This document shows positions 23,079 through 34,203 of a stretch of DNA of 64,000 nucleotides, piece after piece. The stretch spans positions 248,001-312,000 of the forward strand of contig CALYLX010000160.1 in the NCBI GenBank assembly GCA_944990035.1. Direction: 5' to 3'. The stretch comes from Clitopilus passeckerianus. Taxonomy: Eukaryota; Basidiomycota; Agaricomycetes; Agaricales; Entolomataceae. Each line of letters begins with the position of its first letter. The stretch's first letter is position 1. Both the position numbers and the translations under genes were made by a program. The notes below the pieces were generated by a model. The model saw nothing but the letters and a program-made list of their open reading frames with translations, did no database searches and was not told the origin of the DNA.

Positions 23079-26000
23079 GGTTCTATTGGAACAGTGTTTC
23101 GCTGCCTTCTCGTTGAGGGTCGGGTATGGCGTGCATGCGTTCATCCGTGTTTCGATGACGATTATGGAGGGACCTAGTTTCTCATTGGTGTTCCTGGAGA
23201 GCATAACGACACGAAGAGTGTATTGGTATGATACTGAAGCTGATTGGATGGAGTTCGTTGGATGTATTATTTGAATTTCTGATAATATCACTGGATATTT
23301 CCTGATTTATTCCATTTATTCAGCTCCATGTGTGGGTGCAGGAAAAGGGGGTGCATCTCCGTTTGGTCGACTATGCAGACTAGCTACGCATCCAGCTATT
23401 TGCTTGCGTTTTCTTCGTCTTTGGGCAAAACGACGATCTTCTATCCTCGAAAGTAATAGGTCAGGTCATACCGGCGATCTCTGACTATCCCTAAACCGGA
23501 TAGTAACCAGTGCCGGGCCACGACTTATTCCAAGCGCAGCAAGCGTTGGAAGTGATAATAATCACTAGGGCGCTTGCAATTCCTTCAATATGTTCGGGTT
23601 TCCCTCCCTTACGCTTAAGCGCTACCTAACACGGCTGCACGGCCCGGACGGAGGTCAGGCACCGTTTCCTCTTTACCGTGGCATTCAATTGGACGCTTAG
23701 AGTCTGATCTTTACGTTCTATGCTCGAAGGAAGCTCGTTTCAAGTATTTCTGGAGCTTGTGGGTGCACATTTCACCTCGCCTTACCGGTGTGCGGCACAA
23801 CCCTCGAAAAAGTTCTTTGAACATAAAAATCTCTATCAAGGGTTCAAATATTCACCCACAGGACCCACACAGGGCTCGAATACACCGCCACCGCATCACT
23901 CCAATCGCGTCGCTGCCCCGATGATCGTTGGGGTTCGAGCCCTCTGGATGAAACTGGTCCCAAGAGGCTTCCCTTTGGACGCCACTCAAATGCTGTAAGT
24001 ACACATTTTCAACAGCGTCCAGGCTCTTGCCACCGGGGGAACAAGTATCCAGTTGATTCCATCTGCAACGTATCGGCTCGGTCAGGCCCACGCTGGTTCC
24101 GAACGCCACGGTTGCTGATTTCCAGCCTGTACTGTCAAGAATTTTTTTTGGTCCCGCAAAACGTGCTCTGGCCTAGCTCCTGGGTTGGGTATACCAGTAA
24201 AGCTGATTCCGCTTGGTATTCAAGCCGTCTCAGGTGTCTTGGAATTTTCTTGTCGCGTGGTCCTAAGCGTCTTGTGTGCCTAAAGGAGTAGATTTGCGTA
24301 CATCAAATCAGGTGTCTCTCATCATAGGCCAACCTGCACGATATTTCGTCAGAAAAATGCATGGAGATAATTGTATCTCCCTCTGTACGATCTCATACCC
24401 ACATGGCTCGAGTGCAGGGGTTTCTGACTGCGATATGAACCACTCTGAACCTGGATTTGCGGGTCGAGGGAAGGAGATGACACTGCTTGACACTGCTACG
24501 CCTGTCTGGGATCTAGCGATGGCACCCGGTATTCTAACTGGCTCGGAAAATCTGCTCGTAATACCCGGCATGTGCGCAGAACAGGCTGCCAATGGCGACC
24601 TGCTGAAATATATTTCACTCGGCGAAAGTGCGTTCATAACGTACCCATTCTATGACCTTGGTCTGATCTGCAACCGCCGGTAGCTGCCTAATCTATGGAT
24701 GGAGGCTCAAAACTCCAATGATTCTCCTGGTTTGGGAGCTCTGTTTTCTGCCGGCCGTGGATTTGCTACTGGGCTCTATCCCCGAGAAAACATCTCAGTT
24801 ATATTGATAGTAACTGCCGATATTCTTGCCAGTATTTTGCCTTTCGTGATCATGATCGATCGGGTTCCTCACAAGTGCTTGACCATCTAGGTTAACCAGC
24901 CACTCGGCGAGGGAGCATTTCTAACAAATATCCCACCTCCCCCGGTCCCCTCGACTCCCTTGAAATGCCTCCCTGACCCACTCCTCAATATCATGCGTCA
25001 TGTATCATCCCCGAGCCGGAAAGCCTCGCAACGATGACCGCGTAAGCGATATCAGAGGTGTTCCTCGTATTAGATGCTATTATTGCAAATTATCTCTAAT
25101 CAGAATTCAGAATTCTAGGGTCACCGAATCGCGTTCAGCGCTGAGCTTAAAAGATACCGGAAACCCATCAAAGTGTGTTGGAGAACTTTGCCTTGCGAAC
25201 TCCGGACTCGGTATGTTCCACGCGAGCGGCTTGGAGGTGCTCCAGCGGCAACCCCCCTCAGGCTTCTAAAAATGTGTTTTCTCCGTGATCTGCTGGTCGT
25301 GGACTTACGACTCACTGAAGACACAAGAGTTTGACTCAGTTGCGCTTTCTGATAAATCAAGACTTTTCAATCGACTGTGGGCGTGTTTCACCCCGAGTTT
25401 GCGTTCGCAGATTTTCAGTTATCGAAGTAAATATGCGGTGTGAGGCGGTCATTAATCCCGCTGCTCTTAGCCTATGGGTAGAAATGAAGTGACACTGGGG
25501 CCCATTAATTTGACGGCGATACTTAGGTAGATGGCTCGGATGTTGTGGACATTGTTAATTGTATATTTCCCTTGGAAGGAGTCACAAACTCGTGGCTCAT
25601 AAACGGGCTTGCATGAAACGACGCAAGCCCAATGGCGACCGATACACCTACTGTTAGCTGACCTTCCTCGAAGTCTTTATTGAGTCCGTCAATTAATAAG
25701 TTGACCTGAATCCTGAGTCCTTGGTTGTCCAGAATTCGTGTAACAGTCAAAACAGACTTGTTTTCTGCCACTCCGTGTTTGTTTACATGGGTTAGCCATT
25801 CTCAAATGGATATGACAGAATAACAAATGCGTGGCCATTGTGTCAACGAAGTTGGACCAAGTCCTCTCCTTCGAACCACCATCATGACTTGATCATAGCT
25901 TCATGATTTGGAAAAGGGATACAAGTGCTCGTATTTCTATCAATGAGCCAAAGGTGCTTTTATCCTCTATTCGCTATAACAATATAAGCCCAAGGGATTT

Positions 26001-26175
26001 GACGAACGGCTTACAGGAGAACTTGAAGCTTGGACACACTGAGCTGACAGTGACCATATTTGAGGTCACGTGGACAATTTCCTTTTTTGGAAGTTATTCA
26101 TTGATCCAATTGTCAGTCACGGCAGCGCGTTCGCTTTCTTCATTACCTTCAGCACTCTGCTTGCTGTCGACCACG
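23079..26175. other. Gene-poor stretch of 3.1 kb
   Basis: No convincing gene. The open frames at 24276-24683 (plus, 135 codons) and 25523-25771 (minus, 82 codons) have no recognisable motif, and the former overlaps an equally open opposite frame. A 10-bp inverted repeat (23871-23880 and 23934-23943) could form a weak hairpin. A run of eight T occurs near 24143. Confidence 0.5.
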
Positions 26176-29100
26176 ATGCCAAAAGCAAGAGACGGGTCGT
26201 TGTCGGCGACGGGGAAAAGGGCAACTAATGACTACGCGTACAAACAATTTATCAGACATGGGAGGCCTAGTTACTTGATGCGTGAGTTTCAACTCTCAAC
26301 GGGTTTGTGCTGGGCTTACTGTAAAGGTTCTCTGCAGGTGTTTTCAAGGCTTTTTTGGAAGTTCGGCGTGCTCACGGCTGCGAAGCTGTATCGGAGGATA
26401 GTATCAGGGAAACAAGTGAGTGGTCGTTTTGGCGAATTTGACATCGCAAGGCTAAGAAGTACACCAGCAAAGACAGTCCTTCGCGATGATGGTATTGACG
26501 TTGATGGAGTTAACTGGCTAAAGTATTTCGACAGGTCTTTCACTGAGCTGGTGAGGACTTTGATGCTCCCTTTTTCTCGCCATCTCATGCCCCTCTAGCG
26601 AAACGACGGTATTATCGAGGAGGTGGCCGGGGATAGTAGCTATGTGCTGACAGACTATGGCACGGACCTGTAAGCTTTTTTTATCAGTTGTCGCGTTCTT
26701 CATTGACAGAGGATTAAGCCTGGACGATGCACACGAGCTACACAATGTTCCATACCAGGGCTTCACTGTTGACCAGGAGGACCTAGTTGTGCGGGAGGCA
26801 GTCTATCATTTCCCTAGCACAACCGGGCGTCGCAAGTCACAAGGTGGCGCTGCAACCTCTACTAGTTCAAAGGGGCGCAATACACCCGCGGACGAGACCG
26901 AGGACAGCGAATGGGCTCACGATGACGGACCGCCACGCAAGAAACCCAGACGAAGAAAGCAGGCAGCCCCTCGACGGTCAATAGCTCCTGCAGCTCATCC
27001 ACACGTATGTTCCCATATCCATAACACCCAGAGCTTCGGCTGAATTTCTGCAGGATCAGTATCCCCCCTATAGGGGAGCTTCGAGAGAACGTCAGACATC
27101 TTCTTCCGTGTCTCGTATGGATCTAGACCCACCCGAACGCAACCGCCTTGGGGAGTCGAGTAGCTTTTTCCAGACGAGCGTTTTCTGTGCCACGGCTATA
27201 GACTCTCCACTATCCGTACCGACGTGAGTTTGGCATACTCTCATTTTCTTCGCGGCCTTGTGATTTACCTCTCCAAAGGCCTGTACCACCTTCCCCAGCA
27301 AACCCTCCAACCCAGAATATATCATCACAGTCAATACAAACATCTGCTGCTCGTGTATCGCAGCAACCGACACCCGCGCCAAGTACACCCGATCCATACG
27401 CCGAGGACCTTTCTCAAGCGCCAGGCCGTTCAAGTAGCAGCTCAGACAAAGTAGGTTGCCTCGCTAGATACTCACTGATGCATTCTGACCGGGATTTAAG
27501 GCTGAGATCGAGCAGCTCCGCCGACAGAACCTCGAGCTTGCGGACCAACTCATTGCAGCACAAGCCAGTCTAACCTCAAATGAACAACTCTCCAAAGAAG
27601 CGAAGCTCCATGATCAACTGTCGGGGGTTTTGAGCCATCTCGCTCGATACGAGAGAGAGTCAGCAAGCACGGCTGGCGAGATTCTGGCCTTACGCTTGAA
27701 GATCTCAACACTGGAGAGCGCTCTCCACTTCCAGTCGACGGAAGGCCCTATCGGGCAATTGCTCGAAGAGCGCGACACATCGATTTCAAATCTTCGTTCA
27801 GCGACACAACTCCAAGCAGAGACTATCAAGTCACTCCAGAGGAAGCTTGATGAGGAGGAAAGAAAGGCAAAAGACAGCGACTTGTTTGCTTCTCGCGCTG
27901 AACATAACGTCATGAAATTGGAGGCCGAACTCAAGAAGCTGAGCGATAAATCTGAGCAAGTGGTTCGAAACCAGATGGCGACCAATCAGAAGCAGAAGCA
28001 GAAAATCAACGAGCTCTCGAAACATAATAAGGAGCTCGATTCTGTCATCCAGGAGTTGAAGTCGTCGCGATCACGCGCTATCGAGGATGCCCTCTCGGAG
28101 TTGACATCCATGGGGGAAATGTTCAAGAAGACTGAAGCAACGAATGCCTCCTTAACCACCAATCCTTCCCCTGTGGCTATTCCTCCTCCTCCTCAGGCTT
28201 CGCCAGCTATTCCCTCTTCATATGTCATCCGCCCGCCACCGACCGATGCGTCTTCGTCTCCCCTACCTCCGTCCCCCACTGTCCCTTTCCACCCCCCTGG
28301 TGCACCAGCAATGCGCCCTTTCCCGTCCATCCCTCCAACAAAGTTCGATGACCCGGCCCGGTTGAAGTCTGACCTGATGGCTGCAAACCTGACGATCTCT
28401 CAGGGAGAGAGTGAAAGGTCGAATTTGAAGAACCAGGTCAAGATATTGGAAAGGCGCCTAGGAGCGCAATCGACCCAGCTCGATGCTGCGCAGGCAGAGA
28501 TCAGCAGGTTAACGAGGGAGAGGGAGTTCTGGGAACTCAAATCCAGAACTGTTGGTTCCGACCTCGAAAGCAAACTGGGGATGCTGCAGCAGCTCACCGC
28601 CGAAATGAAGCACTTGCAAGCCGATCGGCAACACTATTCCACAGAGTACGACGCTGTGCAGGAACAGCTTGCTACTGTGACAGAGGAACACAAGAATTGT
28701 GGTGCCGACCTCCAAAATGCCGTTAAAGAAAAGACTGAAGCTGGAATCGGTTTTACCAAGATGATGGCGTGTTTTGACCTGGCTCGGGAGGAAATTACTT
28801 CTCTGAAGGATCAGGTCAAATCCCGCGATAAACAGATTACGGAGCTTGAGGATAGTCTGGCCAAGAAAAAGAAACGTTTTGAATCAATGGCGGTGGAGCT
28901 GGCGGCATCCCAGGTTCAGGCGTTCGCGGTCATCACGTTGGAGCAAAATATAACTGCGGCTAAGGAGCGCGAAGAAATCATACGGAATGAGCTTTCGGCT
29001 GCTCAACACGAACTGGAGACGGTGTCGCGCAACCATCAGGAGTTGACCAATATTTTGGAGGCGAGGAAAACCGAGTTAGAAGAAACTGTTGGCAATCTTC

Positions 29101-29534
29101 AAACCCTCGAGCAACTGAAGAACGAACTTGAGGAACAGCTGGAGGGGGAGAAAACCCTCAGAGGCGATGTTGAGAGGTCCCTGCAATCAAAAGCACAGAC
29201 TGTTCTGGACCTAGGCGCGAAACTCGCAGACGCAGACACAAGCTACCAGGAACTTGAAGACGCTTACAAACTGCTTCAAGCAGGGAAGACTGAAGACGAG
29301 CAGACCATCTTGGAGCTGAAGCAGAGTTTCGTGAAGGTACAAGCTCTACAGCAAGATTCCCTCATGGAACTTGCTTCAAAGGTATGTTCATCTTAAGTTT
29401 ATGGCCAACGTTAACTCGGTTTCTAACAGCCTTTGAAAATATCATCGCAGGTGAACTCGGCGAAGTCGTCACCCATGCCTACCCGCCAATCCTCAAGGAT
29501 TTCGTCACTCAAGCAAGCACCCCCAGATTCATAA
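26176..29534 (+). CDS. Large coiled-coil protein, 986 aa, function unknown
   Basis: Nine exons: 26176-26281, 26338-26415, 26468-26550, 26599-26669, 26710-27004, 27054-27223, 27279-27450, 27501-29381 and 29430-29534. All phases close, and the last two join in phase 0. Residues 1-170 form a compact globular region that I do not recognise (IDVDGVNWLKYFDRSFTEL, then SLDDAHELHNVPYQGFTVDQ). A basic KKPRRRKQ cluster near residue 205 looks like a nuclear localisation signal, followed by a Ser/Pro-rich stretch. Then comes a very long coiled coil of about 620 residues, interrupted by a proline-rich hinge (28150-28340). The Ser/Arg-rich C-terminus is short. Structural or nuclear scaffold role is only an inference. 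Confidence 0.8.
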
Positions 29535-31658
29535 TCACCCTCTTCTTCCTATAGTCACCCAGATCCCTCGCTGACGCATTATGGCCAATCGTTACGATTT
29601 TCTCCTGCTTCCTCATAATGGACATGCCGTCATTTTCATATCTTCATGGGCTTTCCATATCTGTACGACCTCTCTACTTTTTACGTATTCTCCCACTGGT
29701 CTTTATCGATCGTCATGCTTGCTTTCTTGTCGTACTTTCCGATTAACCCGAATCCGGCTTACTCGGGTGTACAACGCTATGCTCAACCCCCGCTTTCACT
29801 CAACTTTCTGGGGACATGTAAAACCTGTTGCTATGTACAATTGAATTGGCCTGAAATATTTGGACTGAATAATCCCACACATAACCCCAGGACACGCCAA
29901 ACCTGCAGAAACACTGCGAGTCGGACAGGTTTCGACCCCGACTGTCGTGGCAGAGGTGTCCGCTGGGCGTTGACAATGTTCGCTCCCAAGAAGGCGATAC
30001 AAAGACAGGGAGGGTCCTCGATAATTACTTCTTCGACGTTTGACAGGAAATGTCATTGTGAACGTAATAGCTTCGTCTGCTAGACTAAATCCGGGGTATA
30101 CGAAAGACGGAGCCCTCGCGTGTCGGAATACCCGAATTGATGCTATGCTTCGACTGAAGGTGGAAATGCTGGGTAATGTACTGATCCTCAACACCTCCTC
30201 GACGCCCCTTGCCCTAGTATATTGACTCATTTGGGATGAGTTTCAACAGACTTCAACCCACGTTACTACGGCAAACTGTTTTCCAAAGAATTGCATCATT
30301 CCACCCCTGTGCGGGATTCAACAGGAAGAAGTTGTCGTGAGAATGTGTTCTAGGTTTCTCTTCAACGCCTGGAGTGAGCTCTGGTCACCTGAAGATGTGA
30401 AGACAGTAGCCGAGAAATGGCCGGAATGGCCAGAAGCGGCATGGCGACAGGGCCTCTGTGAATACAGGAGGCAGATCCAAAGCCCAAGGGGATCGAATGG
30501 CGAAAAGCTTTTGCCATCGAGTAGACTCCCGATTAATGGCGCTTCCAAAAGTGGAAAAAACTTTGAAATAGCAAACAGGCTCTGCATTGTAGGTCCCCGT
30601 CTCAGAAGTTCTGAGGCTAACGTAAAATCTTAAAGCAAAGAACGATTCAATCTTGGTCGATATGCGTCACAGAGGTCGCCGATCATCCCAGTAAGGACTT
30701 TGCGGGAACATCCGGAGTTCTGAACTCGGGCCGTCGCCAAAATAGACTTGTTGAACCAAAGTCATACGTACATAGTCCCATAGTGGGCGACACAATTGCC
30801 TGAGCATGAGTTCATGGATGTCGAAATTAACGACTCGATCAGCGAACGGGCCGGAGGGGGTTGGCCACGTGAGAGCGGGAAAGCCTTGACAACGTGCCTA
30901 CAATAAATGTCTGTTCCGTCTTCTACGAAGTCTTTCTCTCCGATAACGCCAGCTTCCCAGCATCGCTTGAAGCGACGAAGGGTACCTCTGGGCCGTCACA
31001 CGTGGCAAAGACAGGGTTGCAAAGCTGTTACCATATTTCCGAATTCAAACCGCTGCTCCAGTAAGGCGTCATCAGTCGAACGCGCTAAAACATGCTCAAA
31101 CGGCAGGAAGGCATGGGTAAAATATGTTGTCTTCATAGCCCTGCCACTGGCTTCATCTTGGAGAGTGTGGATAAAGAATCTCCGGATTTTCTGCATGAAT
31201 TGCTGAGCTGAGATGAGCTCATTGTTATTCGCGACGGCGAGGCTCGATGTGCTATTTCCAATCTGGTGTGTCCCGGTCAAGGCACAGGAGTATGAGAGTT
31301 TGTAAATGTCTGGTTGTCCCGTTCATCCGGGTCTACCTAAGCGAAAAAATCTGATAACGCTAATTTCCCATACCTCAGCCATCGACCATCGTAGATCGGC
31401 CTGTAACCAAGTGGCGTTTGGGCTTGCTCATTCTGGGATGTCACACCCATTTGGATATTGACGTGAACTGCAACTTGAGACTGTACCTTGACAATCGGTC
31501 CATTCCAACCTCTTCCACGCGACCATGAGACACGAATTAGACTGCCAACCTGAACTGGTAGGGCCCTCCCCCATTGCCGCTTCGTTTTCGGGGCTAACTT
31601 CCTGCGTCAGGTCCTTAAAAGCCGAGAGGTTTTACCATCTTCCCCCAACACAATAGCA
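29535..31658. other. Region with possible uncharacterised minus-strand coding segments
   Basis: On the minus strand, segments at about 31230-31060, 31000-30905 and 30900-30640 translate to protein-like sequence (for example QKIRRFFIHTLQDEASG, RFKRCWEAGVIGEKDFVEDG and FADRVVNFDIHELMLRQL). Introns would link them, but I cannot fix a start, a stop or a family. A divergent or decaying gene is likely. The rest (29535-30600) shows nothing. Confidence 0.35.
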
Positions 31659-32596
31659 ATGGTTTTCCGTCTGCCCACCCATCTCGACTCCTTTGTTCCA
31701 CCTCCCTCTCAACAAGCTCAGGACCAAAGACCCTGGCGAGGTTCCCTGATCGTCAGCGGAATGAGGAGTTCAGATAGGAGCAGCAGCCAAACCATTCGTG
31801 TCACTGCAGTTGAAACGGACGGCGATAAGTACGTGAATTCCTAAAACTTGGTCGACACTCGCTAACTAACAACCTGAATAGCAGGGTAGACCTGTGGCCG
31901 TCGCAGTTCTTCACCCAGATTCTTCATGGCCGACCCGTCTTGAAGGACCTTCAAGCCTGGGTCAACCACCATAACCCTCCTTTGTGCACTTTCATGCCTG
32001 ACCGCCACCGCGACCCGAACATTAACACGGTCAACCAGACGACCTTCCGCTCCTTATCGCGTATCCTCTTCGAATCACAGTCTGTGAGTGTTGCCTTCAT
32101 GTGATATACTAATGGACATCGCTCATCTATCCCGGTCCTGAAGGTTGCCATCGCGTCCTGGGGTCGAGACGATATCCCTGGTGCAGGGATGATTATTTTC
32201 CCAGCCCAGAACTCCAGCTCTCTACTTGTCGGCGCACTCTTCCTCACTTCGCCTTTCCCTTCGTTTATAACCGGAGGTTCACCGCCACCAATGTCTCTTT
32301 CTCCGACTCAGATGCAAATGCAGCCTGGTTATACCGCGCAGTATCAGCAAGTCCCTCAATACGCGTCATCCTCTCGTCACCAACAACAGCAGTCGGTTTC
32401 ACCGCCCCTGCTGTACCCTACCAGTCCCGTAGATGATGCGGGAAACATCCATGGCCAATATTATCAGATGCCCCGAACCTCTTCCGCCGCTCATTCTTCG
32501 ATCCTCCCTACTGGCTCACCTTGGCAAGAGGGTGCGGATGCTAATCCATACGCTAATTTCCTTCCCCAAGATAATACCCATTATCAAGGCCAATAA
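31659..32596 (+). CDS. Med25/PTOV- or SPOC-like domain protein with Gln/Ser/Pro tail, 274 aa
   Basis: Exons 31659-31828, 31882-32083 and 32144-32596. The start is the first ATG, in an agcaATGG context. Residues 15-165 look like a single beta-barrel domain: RPWRGSLIVSG at its start, LWPSQFFTQILHG in the middle, and PGAGMIIFPAQNSSSLLVGA near its end. This order resembles the ACID/PTOV domain of Mediator subunit 25 or the related SPOC fold, but no signature residue decides it. The C-terminal 90 residues are low-complexity, rich in Gln, Ser, Pro and Tyr, as in transcription factors. The second exon has a tandem acceptor (tagCAG), so two isoforms differing by one residue are possible. Confidence 0.55.
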
Positions 32597-34203
32597 TTCG
32601 ATCTTCAGCAAAACGCGAAGACGTTCTGATACCCCAACTGTATAAATCTCTCCTCGTTTCGTTGCACTCATTTTGCTGTATCGATTTACCACCGTTTCCT
32701 TGTCTCCTAGTGATCTAACTCTCCCACTGTAGCTTTAACTTTTCGTTTCTCTCTTGCTTTCGTTTACATAGATGATGCCTCACGCATTCCCCTAGGGAAA
32801 TTTCCCTGCAACTGTAGCTATTCCCGACTCTGTTGATTTGAAACTGTATCCTTACTACCTGATTGTCTTTCCCGAATGAATATACCACACTTCCCATAGA
32901 CTACATTTGACGCGTGTTTACTCAGCAGCCACAGAATCAAAGTGGTTTTGACTCTCGATAATTTCATAGGGAATTGCTCTGGCCTTCGCTCAGTAGAAGG
33001 TCGTTGGCGGCGAATACAGGGTATTTCATGTGCACAGGATGTCCAAGCCTGTCGTTTGGTGGCTCAGATGAGTGGCACTTATGATAATGAACGTTCCAAT
33101 AACTTGCCTTGGCCACCTCGGGCATTTGGCCTCCCCCGAAGGCCATCGGGCATTCGGTGTCAAGACCGTGGTAATTTGGAGCTCCTCGAATTCAATTGTG
33201 CAAGCCCGAACTCAGGGCCAGGAAGTCGTCAGCATCCTGGGATGACGCCGATATGAATATTCAATGAAGATCGTCAAGCCCAAAAATACCTGGTGTAATT
33301 TTGTGGTGACCGGTGACCTCGGAAGACCGATGGGAACTTGACGTAGTGAATGGTCACACTTAGGGCCAGTCCAGTAACAATGGGAGGATCAGCAACACAA
33401 GAGTAGCTTCTGATGTAGATTCAAGAAATCTCCTCCCAAGCGGTCGGCGGCAGTGATCCGCCCTTCTAACGACCAGCGAAGGGGCAGTAAGCAAGTGTCC
33501 CGCCGCCACCACCACCACCTCGAAATAACCCGCTATCGGCCGTGGTGGGGTTTTCATTGTTCATTCTGAGCAAGACGGAATAATGTGGAGTTGTCAGCAT
33601 CTCTTAAATTAATTGTTCACTGGGTAAACTGTGCAAACGGAACTCCAACTAGACTCCAATTCGCAGAAGAATCCAAGCAGAATCGGCAAGTCCAAAAGTA
33701 GAGAGCAGCGCATGGGTCTCTACGACCGTTTCAATGGAGCTTAGAAGGAAATCAGTTGAACAAACAGTGACAGATAGGCGCCTTACTTCGTCGAGAATGG
33801 CTTAGTCTGAACAATAAATCCGCAGTTTATATGACACGAGTCGTCAGAGCATGAGAGAGTGAATGAGTGCACCCGTTTGTCCTGTGTTTGAGCAAAACAT
33901 GCTCGAGGTGGTGCATTAAGCGATCTAGCCACGATTAAGGCCTAGTAAGGGCCGAGGCATCCACGGTCAGCTGAACGAGAGGATCGGGTTTAAGCAGCAC
34001 ACTCTATTATGATAGACTCTTGACAAGTGGCACTGACAGCTTTGATTGCCAAAGATACGATTAACTATCACGAGGTCACCCAATAATACAGTGAGTCATA
34101 TGCAACAATTATATACGGAGAAGGAGAAGACAGCACCAAAAGAACCAGCAGTTGCAATGCGACAGATATAGTACAATATCGTGTTGTTCATAACAGGCCA
34201 TAA
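32597..34203. other. Intergenic between convergent genes, no gene seen
   Basis: Contains the 3' flanks of the Med25-like gene and the kinesin. Open frames at 32942-33256 (plus) and 33360-33557 (minus) are composition artefacts without exon neighbours. No repeat or RNA gene recognised. Confidence 0.5.

Noticed and set aside
22903..23274. 123-codon plus-strand frame extending past the Sos7-like stop
   Set aside because: Different frame from the coding exon; its first half is a shadow and the rest looks like 3' UTR.
23871..23943. GGTTCGA-like sequence and inverted repeat as a tRNA
   Set aside because: The T-arm-like stem does not pair properly and no acceptor or anticodon stems fit around it.
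24276..24683. 135-codon plus-strand frame as a possible gene
   Set aside because: No motif, no splice partners, and the opposite strand is equally open over the same span.
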